DNA of 64,000 nucleotides. It comes from Populus alba. Its lineage: Eukaryota; Streptophyta; Magnoliopsida; Malpighiales; Salicaceae. Both the position numbers and the translations under genes were made by a program. The stretch covers positions 19,312,333 to 19,376,332 of the forward strand of contig NC_133293.1 in NCBI RefSeq assembly GCF_005239225.2. Direction: 5' to 3'. The notes under the pieces are model-generated. The model searched no databases. It saw only the letters and a list, made by a program, of their open reading frames with translations, and was not told where the DNA came from. Below are positions 12,788 through 24,376 of this stretch, in pieces (positions within the stretch are counted from its first letter, which is position 1; every line of letters begins with the position of its first letter).

Positions 12788-13150
12788 TTATTGACTAGAA
12801 AAGGACTCAAATCTTCGAACCAGATAATCGAATAAGAACCAGCTCACAAAGGGCCAATCAGAAGAGGAGTGCAGGGCCTCGGTGGAGAATTGGGAATAAA
12901 AGGAAACCAAACACACATGAAAAAAGGAAAATTTGGTAAATGAGATCAGCTTTACCAACTCATGAGCATATTTTGCCACTGCTGCGTGAAAACAACACCT
13001 GGTAAAATATGTGGAAGGAAGAGACTCATGGGTCACATCAGAGGAGAAAAATATCTCACTTATGGGGTTTCTCCTGAGATCATCATGTAACAAAATGGTA
13101 GGACCCGGTAGTCTTGTTTCAAGATCATGCAAGCAACTTTGGAAGTTCAA
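12788..13150 (-). pseudogene. Unidentified coding-like island, possible gene remnant
   Basis: On the minus strand a 120-codon open frame has normal protein composition in spite of its AT-rich setting, including segments such as LPGPTILLHDDLRRNP, YFTRCCFHAAVAKYAHEL and SSDWPFVSWFLFDYLVRRFE. A donor-like GAGTTG|GTAAAG near 12957 and an acceptor-like CCGAG near 12879 could join the two halves and remove a low-quality middle part. Directly upstream a different frame reads HGEMIELPKLL and then stops, suggesting a frameshift or another exon. I do not recognise the family. It may be a decayed gene, or the 3' exons of an unrecognised gene between MKP1 and HEXO1. Confidence 0.3.
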
Positions 13151-14170
13151 TCATTTCCCCGTGCAGCAGGGAAGATGGCTGTTGAACATGGACAAGGATG
13201 AAAGCTAGAGACGTGCGGTTCGGTTTAGGCAATAGTGATGCTTCATGTTCATCACTTGTGGTTTAGCTGAATCAAGTTGTTCTCAAAGCTCTGTGCTTTG
13301 ATTTCTAATCTAGGAGGAGATCCATAAACTTGGATTTTACTTCAGAACCTCACAGTTTTAGAGCCTTGGTCAACAAATGTAAGCAAGAATTTGATGTCGG
13401 TGGGTGGAAATCAAACTAAGAATTAATGACAAATTGAATGATAGAGATCGTTCCTTTTTGTAAGAAGAGCTGTAGCGACGAATCTTTCAATTTTCATGGA
13501 GAATTCGACCAGTTAGCTGAGAATTCGTTTGATCATGATATCTTTTTTTTCAAAGTTTCTCTTCATTTTTATTTTTCACTGACGAGGGCAAGGAAACTTG
13601 CAGTCGCTCAAACCTAGTTTCAGTTGCAAGTATCAGTGGGAATCGAGGGGGGGGGGGGAATTCCTTTCGTATGAAAAACTTGCTCCAAGACTACGCAAGA
13701 AATCAATTGTAAATGACATCGCGACCCACAATGCTTGCAGAGGGGATGGGCTGTCCCTGTAAAACGCCAACCAAATTCTAGGCAATATTTGCAGGAAAAT
13801 CCATAATCATTGAAGATGAATATGAATAGAGGTCTGAGGAAGCTTATTCGCTTCAGATAGACATGCTCAGGAACAAATGGAATGTAAAAAAACTGCAGGA
13901 ACTAGATCAAATTCATAAATCCAAATGGTAAACTACAACAACATGGCCACAGTATGATGGCTTGAACATGAGATTCGTTTCATCTCACAAACTTAAATGA
14001 TTTGAACTTTTTCATGCAACCCATCAACATACAGCATCAAATTAACCCCTGTAACTTATTATGCAAACACTAGAAGAAACCAGACAGCTGAAATGATTGT
14101 GTTTTATGTACAAAAACTCGGAAATGCAGCTTCAAGACATGTGAAATTACCTAATCCGAGAAGAATATAA
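13151..14170. other. HEXO1 3' flank, probable 3' UTR near 13.9-14.17 kb
   Basis: The stretch next to the HEXO1 stop is probably its 3' UTR. Farther away no gene is supported beyond the island at 12788-13150. No clear polyadenylation site can be singled out, since A/T words are everywhere. Confidence 0.4.
13647..13658. repeat. Poly-G tract, 12 bases
   Basis: Twelve G in a row, isolated in the 3' flank of HEXO1. The tract length may be unreliable. Confidence 0.8.
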
Positions 14171-17100
14171 TTATTGCTCATAGCATGACCCTGGACCACT
14201 TGGAGGTTGTCTCGCATAGTAGTTTGTGACAGGAGCAGCCTGAACTCCACGTCTATTCAATAGGCATCTGAAGTAATGCAAGCGAGGTAATGCAGTTAAG
14301 GTAATATTTCCTGAGGATATGGTCTCTCTGTTGCTCCACAAGCGCTCTACAGATAACAACACCACCGTGTAAGAGCACAAAACACGTATATAAGATATAT
14401 TTCTGCAAAATTATAATTCAAATCCATGCAAAACCAAGTCGTTTCTCTCAGGACACAAATGTCATTACAGATCATCCTAAAAAAACACTGATCAAATCAT
14501 TAACTCATGTCAAAAACTGCATATAGCCACAATGAAGTGATTCAATTGTCCAGAAACTTTAAATGATATCTGAAAGATCACTAATTTATTAAAACTCTGA
14601 AGTAGCCATCCATTAATGTGCTCTTAAGGGTGGGGAAAAGGCTTTTCAGTTGACAAATACGAACCTCCCATTCTTTCACATCGACAAGATGACATCTACT
14701 GTAAATTTTAAATGCAGGCTGGATTATCCGCATCTTAATTAGAAGCTCGTGAAAATATGTTGAAAAACTCCAAAATTAACTTCATTTTTTCGCAACCACT
14801 CTTAATGATGATGTATTTGACTGTAGGCATACCTGCTGCTGCTGCTGCCCGGGGCCATATTGTTTGCTGAACAACTGAGGTATCAGCTGTCTCGGACCAC
14901 ATGCAAACTTCTCCTCCAAGCACTAGCTCTTGCATAGAAGTATCATTTATTCCTTCAAGTGGCTCAGCTTTGTAAACTTCATACCAAGGGACATCTAGAT
15001 GGTCCAGATACCAAAATCCCTGATTGCTGAAAATGCATCTGAAACCTTTTGCAACAGCCTTTGCACAAACCCCACCACCCAACCTGCAGCAGCAGAAAGA
15101 AAAGTTCATTATTGAAAGATCAATATTGTTATCCTGGAATGATACTAAAATGGAAGTATGTGGAAACAGAAACGCACCAGTTATGCACTATAGTCCTTGG
15201 ATTAAGGTTTGATGCAAATGCATTGAATGTTTCTTCCCTGTGATAATAAAATAAAGATCTGTCAAATGTCTATAGAGCTAAAAATCTCTAATTTGAGGAA
15301 CCAACAAAATGGATAGGAAGTCTATTTCAATAGGTCATCTTGTCACAATACGTCTGAGGACAGGAAAATCCAAGAGCAAAATCGATTTTGAATTGTTGGA
15401 ATAATTTAATATGATGCAGATACAAACATACCAGTTGACCGGGGTCCAACCTTTTGAAATTGCTATTTCTTGAGCTCTCAATACAAAATATTGATATGCT
15501 TCCTTGGTTGTCATGTTGTGATCAAGAAGCCTACAGTTGGATTGATGAACATTTGATAACTTAGAAGCCAAATAATTTTCACACTTAATTAAGGGCAGGA
15601 AACATTCAATCAGATAACAGATAAATGGAGGCACGACCATATTATATATCTATATGAAAAATTACTGACAGGTGCCCTGCCTCAATACCTGGCAATTGGG
15701 TGATTCCAATATGTAAACATGACAATCATGATCTATTAAGATCACCCAGAAACTAAGTACGCATCGAAGCACATTTATAGGATACAGTTAAACATAAAAT
15801 ATTTAAAATGCTGAGCAGAACCAATCACTTTGTTTATTATTTTCATCTTTCATGTAAATCAGTTAAGATGGAGACCCTGCGACTTCAAGTTTCTGGAATA
15901 GATGGGTATCGAACACTGAAAAAAAAAAAAAAAAAACCCCAGACTTTGGAAACAAATATGCTATAAAGGCCTGTCAGGCATGATGCAACATGAAAACAAA
16001 CCAACTTCCAGAACAAGCATTTTTGCCTTGTTTGAGAAACTTTTCATGTACAGTAGAGAACTAACAAGTAGAGAATGTCTAGGACTCACTGTATTGGACT
16101 TCAACTGATCGTTTACAATTCCCATCACCTTGTTTGTTTAAATTTTTGTACTTTTCATTTATTTCTAATGACAATGAGCCACAGAGACTGTATGACACTC
16201 CCCTAAAGTATAAGCTGTAGGCAAAATGCTGGAGAGACATCAGACTGCAAAAATGGAAAGTACAAATATTTTTGCCTACAAACTTCCTACACCAGAGATA
16301 AATGAAGTAATATGTGCTCACAGCAGAAATTTAACTAATAAGTTCGCATGAGAAGGTAAATTCTAAAGGTTTTCCTTCCATGTTCTTCAAGCTATACTCT
16401 AGCAAGATATTTATATGCTCAGTTTAGCAGGTTAGTTTGGAACTATACAGTCACATAAAAAGTGAAGAAGATAACGCAAATGAGTTCAAGAATGTACCAT
16501 TGTTTCACATGCGATGTAGAGTTCCAGCAATCTGTCAGATATTGAACCATTTAGCATGAAAATTGAGACGTGCACACAATGTGAGCAGTTAGAAGCCAAA
16601 TTTGGCATATTTCTAAAGCAAATATAAGCGATTTATATCGGTAATAAATGGGTTTTTGAAATTGAAGCTTATTGGTAATGAGCTGAATAATATCTTGTGC
16701 AGAACTCTCTCAAGCTCTGGCCAGTTTAGTCACTTCTTTATCAAAGTAGGAGAACTCTAACACTAAAAGTGAAAAATGAGAGTTTCAGACAAGTCAGTTA
16801 TTATGCGATTTCCAATGACATTTGAGATTGCAAGTTTTCATTTGAATGTCACAGGAGGGGTTTCTATATCAAGATTATTATCTGATGTCAATTTAGTCAC
16901 TTCATAGGGATAGCATATGAATAATATCTAATGGACTTTAGAGTTTTTTGTTCCATTTAAGTTTCAATTCCTCTTCTTTCCCCTCCCTCTGTAGCTTTCT
17001 TTTGTCCACTTCAGTATCAAGTGCCTAAGCATGACCAGATCAGTCACATACACAACCGCTTTGTTTCTATTAGAATTCCATAAAACTATGCGACCTAAAA

Positions 17101-20100
17101 TGACACATCAGAAAGTCAGAAAAGGCTGTGCAATCTGCTTGCTGGTGAAGTAGCAACAAACACCTCTTGAAAACTGAAAGTCCTGTTGCTCTAGTTATGA
17201 AAGCTTTTTGCATGAGAGCTAGTTTTTTTAATCAATTAAATGGTTGCAAAATCTTAGCTTTCAATAAGAAAACCACTTGTACTGACCTGTGTTAACCTCA
17301 TCACCGCCCAAGTGAAAGAGCCCAAAGGGGAAAATTTTTCTCAAGTCTGTAAGAAAGAAGCATGGGTCAACAATTAAAAGAGAAGGAATGCATGCTCAAA
17401 CGATTAACTAACTTCATTTTCAACTAGCGTAAAACATTTTACTGGTTCAGCTCAAAGCCAAGAAAATCCAACAGAGATTACTATAACTGCCACGAACTGG
17501 ATTGCTGAAAATATAACTGAGCTAAAACCCAGTTAATTTGCTTTATACAGAGTCTTCAAGCATAGATATCCATGTCCTGACTGTGTTCCTCAAATAAAAA
17601 AGGTGCTAAAGATTCATGTAAACATTAAAAATTGCAGGGATGCAAAAAGTGAACTTGATGACTAGCAAAGAAAGGAATAAAAGGAGCTTAACCTGTCATG
17701 ATGCCAGAGATCACGTCAAAAGTAAAATTTTTTGAAACATCAAGTGGCTCTCTACAGGAAGGAGAAGGCCAAAGGTCAGGATATCCAGTTCCCCTACAAA
17801 AAAAGACCACAAGTTTAGAGTTTTAAAATGGAGAACTTGATAGAGCAAGAAAATACAACCAGTCAATTAAATTCTAAGGGAAATTGAAAGCTTAAGCATT
17901 TTCTTCATTCTCCTTTTACAAGGGATAATAAAAAAACACATCACTATATTAAAGATTAGTGTGATGAAAGAATCACATCCCTCATATTAAATATGATTAA
18001 GAAATGTTTGCCAAATCTGAGCTAAACCAAGAAAATTTCTTACAAGGAGAAAGTCAAAAACAAAATTTGATAAGAACTGCCTTACCATGATTCTGCATGC
18101 CCAGGAACGTCTATTTCAGCCATGACATTGATACCTGCCATAAACCATGCATATATAGTAAGAAAAACATACACAAAAGAAGCTACAGCTAAAAATTCTG
18201 AATTGGCCTATTGAGGAAATAATTGCGCTTTGTTTTTCCCGTCAAACTCACAGTGTCATGCTTTCTGGTAATTACATTCAATCACAAAAGAAAAAAAAAA
18301 ATTGCTCATTTTGAAACGTGATCTAAAAATTTTCTCTCTAAAGTTTCAACAGATTAAATGACAAGACTCACCTCTCATTTTGGCAAAGCTTCATGTTATT
18401 CCATGGAAACACAAACAAAGAAAAAAAGGAATTACATGTTAGTCCAGGCAGATTGAGGAAGCATAACATTCAATAGACATGATAAAGACCCTGACATAGG
18501 CTGGGGAATTTAAAAGTCTAGTTTGCTTAAACCATTCATTCTATGGATTCCATTAAAGTTGAGTCCCTCACCATTTATATAAGCTATATGAAACTTACTT
18601 AAATAAGAAAGTTATTGAATGAGCAAAGGAATCTTACTCCACAATTTCATATGCATCTTCAACTGTGTATCGTTCCCATTTTGTATATGAACCTTTCCAT
18701 AAATTTGGATAGGAAGGTACTTCTAAAGGAAATGACTCCTCATCTATAATGTGCCAATGGAGGACATTCTACTGAATGTAATATCCAATATCAGATAATG
18801 ACAAAATAATAAAAGGAGAAAAGAATGGTAATGTAGAAGTGCATGCTTGAATGAATTCGAGTTGTGGAATACAAATGTAGAAGTGTGTGCCTGAATGAAT
18901 TCCAGTTGTGGAATACAAAGCTCTCAAACAACAACATTACTTACAAGTTTAGCATATGACATTGATTCGATTATCTGCTTAATGACACCAATTGGTAGGT
19001 AGTGCCTTGATGTGTCTGCAAGAGTGTATTAAGAAGGGAACTAAGAAACATTTTAATAAAAAAATTATTTTAGGTAAAGAGTTTGCAAATTGCTATCTCT
19101 CTCAACAAAAGAAATGTGTCTCACCAAGCAAAAGCCCACGGTATGCAAATCTCGGTTTGTCTAGAATGTACCATGGGGCTCTGTATATTTGCACTGCTTT
19201 AGTTTCATAATCAAATGCACAAAGTTGGCTGAATGTCTGAAAGATTACAGCAAAGAAAGTGAAAGGGATGGTTATCATACACAACTCCAACCACTCATAC
19301 ACTCATCATTCTTTTCTAGCAGTTAGTTCAATATTTACACTCAATGAAATCACAAGCATGCAGCTTCATAGACTATCACAAATAGCCATGCAATAAAGAT
19401 GAACTCATGATTGCAAAAATTCAACGCCGGATTTTTTTAGTAATGGCAAAGAGGTTTTCAGAGGTCAAGGTGAGCACAACAAGGGAGTAAAAGTAAACAG
19501 AGAATTTGGCCTATTTGTGGTGTTTATTCTTAATGACCATGCATTTACTCTGTGTGTGGATGAATTGAAGTAAAAAATGTAGCTAATCTTTACCTGCTTA
19601 AATTTGGATGCTCTCATGTTCCAAAACTAACCATTGGTTTTGAATTCAATGATTTGGATTAGAAGAAAAAAACAAAACAGTAAGAAATTCAGTTGTTATC
19701 ATTTTTTATCATGCACTAAATCATGTTCATTCAATTTGAATTCAATAATTTAGATTTAACGAATCACTAGAACAAAGTAATCACACATACCTCCAACCCT
19801 CGTAATGCACCATACACAGTATTTGCCTGCAACAACAATAACAAGAATATCAACATCACTAGAACAAAGACATAACCATCCAGAAAATATGATCGTACAT
19901 TAGTAACTTTACATTCAGTAATAAAGTAGCTGGACTTGAGAATTAATCCCCCTACCACATGTACACTACATTTGGTAGAAAAAAGTCATCTCCTTTCTTT
20001 TCATTACATTCTACCAAACTACAGTAAAACAAAACAGTGTCCTATTCTTCAGGAAACAATCGAAGAATTCATCTGGATCTCCAACGACTCACAAAAACAA

Positions 20101-20697
20101 CTTCTCTGAAATCTCAAAATTGAAACTTTACCTCAATATACGCTTCCCCGATAATAGACTGCCCATTTCTCTTTTCCACAAGCAACAAATAACTCTCGTC
20201 CACTCCAAGTTGAAGCTGCAACAACCCCAAAAAAAAAAGACCCAAATTATCTATCAGTCCCCATTATGATGATGATCATCATCATAAAAAAGAGAGAAAA
20301 TGTCAGTTTTATCACTCGATCTTTCATTTACCCAAAACCCATTTCCCAAACAGTCCCAGAAATCAAAAGGTCTCAAACTTACCTCCTCATTATCAGAAAG
20401 AACAACAATCTTCAAAACCCCAATATCAAAAACCAATCTTTTATTAACAGAGGAACTCTTAGTACTATGCTTGAATATAATCTTTTTATATCTACCAAAC
20501 CCATCTTTAATAATACTCGAATCCCCTCCTTTTCCATCAAAAACTAGCGACAGTTCCGGGTCAACGGAGAGAGTGTTATTTCCAGAACTGAATTTCGCCG
20601 GCAAAGGCCACACATAGGTGAGATTGTCATCCAATTCAGCTGATGAATACAGCAGAAACGTACAGATTGTGAAGAGAAGCAGTAGATATGATTTCAT
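14171..20697 (-). CDS. HEXO1: Beta-N-acetylhexosaminidase, GH20, vacuolar HEXO1 type
   Basis: Glycoside hydrolase family 20 enzyme that removes terminal GlcNAc from N-glycans, giving paucimannosidic glycans; Arabidopsis HEXO1 acts in the vacuole. Fifteen coding exons (minus): 20383-20697, 20132-20215, 19791-19826, 19125-19236, 18945-19015, 18638-18768, 18372-18388, 18086-18134, 17693-17793, 17287-17346, 16498-16531, 15432-15530, 15178-15237, 14833-15083, 14171-14346. They sum to 1596 nt, 531 aa (Arabidopsis about 541). Residues 1-20 form a signal peptide. The N-terminal GH20b domain is followed by the catalytic barrel. FHLGGDEV carries the catalytic Asp-Glu pair at D321-E322, and WPRAAAAAERLWSN is typical of the family. 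NLT and NNT sequons are present near the N-terminus. Exon 7 is only 17 bp. Adjacency to MKP1 matches Arabidopsis and supports the HEXO1 assignment over HEXO2 or HEXO3. Confidence 0.95.
18831..18918. repeat. 44-bp tandem duplication in a HEXO1 intron
   Basis: Two imperfect copies of a unit starting ATGTAGAAGTG, with starts at 18831 and 18875, end at the word TTGTGGAATACAA. They lie in the intron between exons 5 and 6, just downstream of exon 6's acceptor in genomic order, and leave splice sites untouched. Confidence 0.75.
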
Positions 20698-20728
20698 GAT
20701 AACTCACACGATCAATTGAGAGAGCAGA

Positions 20729-20754
20729 TGAGGAGGAGGAGGAGGAGGAGGAGT
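20729..20754. repeat. (GAG)n repeat in the HEXO1 leader
   Basis: About eight GAG/GGA triplets lie some 30 bp upstream of the HEXO1 ATG, on the minus strand a CTC-rich leader. Pyrimidine-rich leaders are common in plant 5' UTRs. Confidence 0.75.
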
Positions 20755-20759
20755 GGACA

Positions 20760-23111
20760 AATGGAGTAGTAGGTGCGGAATGATGATGGGGTTTTCTTTC
20801 TTTCCACTGTGATTAGGTGAGCTCTTTTTTTGTTACTGAAAGATAAAAACAGTGCTCATGCTCCAACTTTTGTTACGGGAATGAGAAGACTTTTACGTAA
20901 AATTCATTATTGATATTTCATATTCAGTGATGAAGTCATGGTGACTTCAAGCTGTTGTGGATAATTCCTCTCTTCATACCGTTGAGTGGATCGATTGCAA
21001 GGGAGGCTGCTGATGTCATATACTTTGAGGGAAGAATACGGGTAAAAAATAAGTGATGGTATTTACTGTTTTTCTTTTTTTTCTAATTTCAAGATATTTC
21101 GGCTGAGGCGCTGGTCCCCATCCCCGAAAAAAATTCTTTGGCTAATTTTTAAAATATACTTGAGAGTTTGATTATTTGGAGCTCGGTTGTAATTATTTTT
21201 AAAATATTTTTTTTTGAATTATTTTTTTTAAAAAATTATTTTTAAGAATAAAATATTAAAACGATTCAAAATATACATAAAAAAAATAAACTTTTTAATT
21301 AATTTTTTTATTAATTTTAAAATTATAGATTAACCTGCATTTTCAAATTGACTTGAATTTGAGATTTGATTATCTCGTTTATTTGCTAGTATGAAATTTT
21401 GAGTGTTTGAAATTGTAGTAGTGATGATTGTTTAAAATATTTTTTTATTTATAAATATATTAAAATAAAAAAATTTTTATTTTTAATTTAGAATATTAAA
21501 ATAATATAAAAATATAAAAATATACACTTAAAAAAAAAAAAATTTAGAAATTTAGTTTACAAAACGTTATCAAGTACTCCCTTAATTTTAGTGGCGAAAA
21601 CAGGGCTGGTGGCCCCTCGGTTCTTGAAAATAATAATAATTATAATATGCACCCATAAAATTAGTAAAATTTAAAATTTAAGGTTAGAAATAGTTAAATT
21701 TAAACTTTTCATCCCCTATACTTTTTTTTTTTTTTTTTGTATTTTTTACCTAAAAATAATTCCTGGCCGATGATATTACCACATTGAAATGCTAACCAGC
21801 AGCAACATTTGTAGAGTTGCAAAGCAGTGTTGTTTTTGCGGTGTATTTTTAAAAAATTAAAAAATTTTTATTTTCTTTAAGTTTTTTTATTTTTTATCTT
21901 TTTATATGCTATATCAAAAAATAAAAAATAAATTATTTTAATATATTTTTAAATACAAAAATTTTTATAAATCAATCGTTATCATAATATCAAACACCAC
22001 CAGAATATATTATTGGATTATCTTGTTTCATCTAATATTTTCCGAACAAAATAAAAATAAATTTTATATGATTAAAAATTCATAACTATATATAAAATTT
22101 AAAATATCATATCAAAATATTAATATTAATATTTTATTTTGATCATTCAAATTCTAGAATTAATTAAAAATAGGTCCATAGAGTCTATAATTAAAATCTG
22201 AAAATAGTTAAAAAATATATATAAGAAACTATCAAATTATATTAAACCAGATCCATGTGTGTGAGAGAGAGACTCTTTGTTATGGTTTTATATTATTTTT
22301 ACTATTTAAATTTTTTTTCTCATGTATATATTTTTAATTTACATGAGTACTACATATAACTAAAACTAAAATAATAATAACAAATTATTAAATTTGATCT
22401 TAGCTGTTATTTTTTTTTATAGGGGACTCTTGGTTATTTTCTTTTATTATCTTTGATTCCCCATAATGAATATTTGATTCTTATTATTTTCTTAATAATG
22501 AATATTTTACTGATTGAAACAGTAATTAACAAAAATCTGCCCAAGTTATTTACAGTGAAAACCAGCTGGTGAAAGACGATGGTCAATGCTCTTGAATAAA
22601 ACATAAAATTTAAACACTATTCTCATTGCTTTTCTCTCATTATGTTTCTGCAAAACAGCCCTGCACCTTATGAACCTGCCAAAAAAGCATCTACTTATTG
22701 CCTCTTGTATATCTATAGACATATATATTACATATAAAGAAAGAAAGAACGTCTTAACCATCGAGTAAATCCCACAAAGGGGAAACAGATAGCTTCAGTT
22801 GGGACAACCTTGCATGGTACTGAGTTGACAGCAGAAACGAATCATATGATCATGCTGGTTGATCTTTTCTCTGCAATTATCAGAACGAGGGATGGCAACG
22901 GGACAGGACAATGCTGGATCTTGATCTTGATCTTGATCTTGCACGTTTCAAGCAATATGTATGGCAGAGAATAGTTGCGTGTTGAGAGTCCGGCAGTGGT
23001 TTTTGGCTTCTTGCAATTTGCAGGTAGGAAAAAACTAGGCGAACACTCAAAAAAAGAAAAACAGAATTAATATTATACTAAAATATAATTATGAGAGAAA
23101 GTAGACATCTA
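20760..23111. other. Intergenic: HEXO1 promoter, then AT-rich repeats
   Basis: The first 300 bp or so should hold the HEXO1 promoter. From 21.1 to 22.5 kb the sequence is made largely of copies of the dispersed AT-rich repeat (near 21180, 21395 and 21840). A four-copy hexamer GATCTT lies at about 22917-22941. No gene is supported. Confidence 0.5.
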
Positions 23112-23183
23112 GTGGCTGTAGTTTAGTGGTAAGAATTCCACGTTGTGGCCGTGGAGACCTGGGCTCGAATCCCAGCAGCCACA
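23112..23183 (+). tRNA. tRNA-His (GTG anticodon), nuclear
   Basis: The sequence folds as a full cloverleaf without an intron. The acceptor arm GTGGCTG (23112-23118) pairs with CAGCCAC (23176-23182), and A23183 is the discriminator. The anticodon stem CCACG/CGTGG encloses a loop with GTG at 23145-23147. Internal promoters are visible as the A box (TAGTTTAGTGG) and the B box (GGCTCGAATCC). A T run begins about 11 bp after the gene, as expected for RNA polymerase III. The 3' CCA is absent, as normal for nuclear genes. It decodes both His codons. Confidence 0.97.
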
Positions 23184-24376
23184 CTTAAATACATTTTTCC
23201 TTTTTTTCTCACACTAATATACAATATTTTTTTTCTCGTCTGCTACAGCTAAAAAGTTATATAGGAAGAGAATTTACCAGTCCACGTGCATGCTCCTCGT
23301 TTGCTTTGTAAATTAAAAGAAAATTTATTTATTTACCTCCCGGCAAGGAGCAGCAGTGAACAAGATTTTGGGCAGGAAATAAACTTTACAGCTTGATGGG
23401 CTTCTCGAAACCTGAATCAAGTCCTGTTGTTAGTACATTCACCAGCCTCTTTCAGAAACTGTAAATTGCATTTGTTAAATGTATCAATAAACAGATAATC
23501 ATCAGAATAACAGTAAAAAGCATTGCCTTCCAATAACGAAAACATAACATTATTCCAAAGCTCCAGAGAAGATGCCACTGCAGTTCGTTAAGCAAACATA
23601 AAACATCTCTCTGAATAAATAAATGCCTAATGGACATTCAAAAATTTTAGTGCATAAAAGACTCGGGATACAACACAAATATAACAATTACTGATGATAA
23701 TTACTGTCATCAAATACAAAATATATTTATATTTTGTATATAAATATATATATACAAAACTGGTTTGCTTTTCAACATGAAAACTGCAGCGCCAAAACAA
23801 TATCTGAAGTAAATCTCCCTTAATTATCGAATCTTGTTAAGGACCAACCAAATGGTAGCTTCAAAGTCCATCTAGGCGATCAGTCCAACTCAACCATCCA
23901 CAATATCGACGGGAAGCTATGGTCTAGTGCTGATTATTTATGCTTTTTTTAACCAAACATGTCTTCACTCTACAGGTGCGGGGCAGGCAAGCCATCAAAA
24001 AAAGAAAACCTGCATGATGAAAGATGTCGAGTTTTTGCGGGAATGACAGCCGTCAAATTTAGAAAACCCCTGGACACAAGAAATTCAAGATCTCAAAAAA
24101 AAAAAAAGGGTGGGGGGGTGAAACATAACATATACAAGTACTTCCACTAAGCAGAACGATCACTCTGGAAAAAAGTATCTGAAGCACCACGCAACTGCAT
24201 AATTCAAAAAGCCTTTTCTTTTGCCATATTGAACATGAGCACACATATGCAGCCACTATTCTCATGTATGTCCTAAATGAGAACTGCTGTGTATGCGTGG
24301 GTGGGTAAATTATGTTCAAATAATTTCAAAGAATTGAACTTACGATGAAACAGCACAAAACAACACTGGCTTCCAT
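23184..24376. other. Spacer and SEC24 3' flank
   Basis: The part nearest 24376 probably holds the SEC24 3' UTR. The rest contains short ORFs without support and a short homopolymer pair (A run then G run near 24097-24117). No other gene is seen. Confidence 0.45.

Noticed and set aside
24059..24319. 86-codon minus-strand ORF beside SEC24
   Set aside because: Lies in the probable 3' UTR/flank, includes a homopolymer-encoded Phe run and has no family match that I know.
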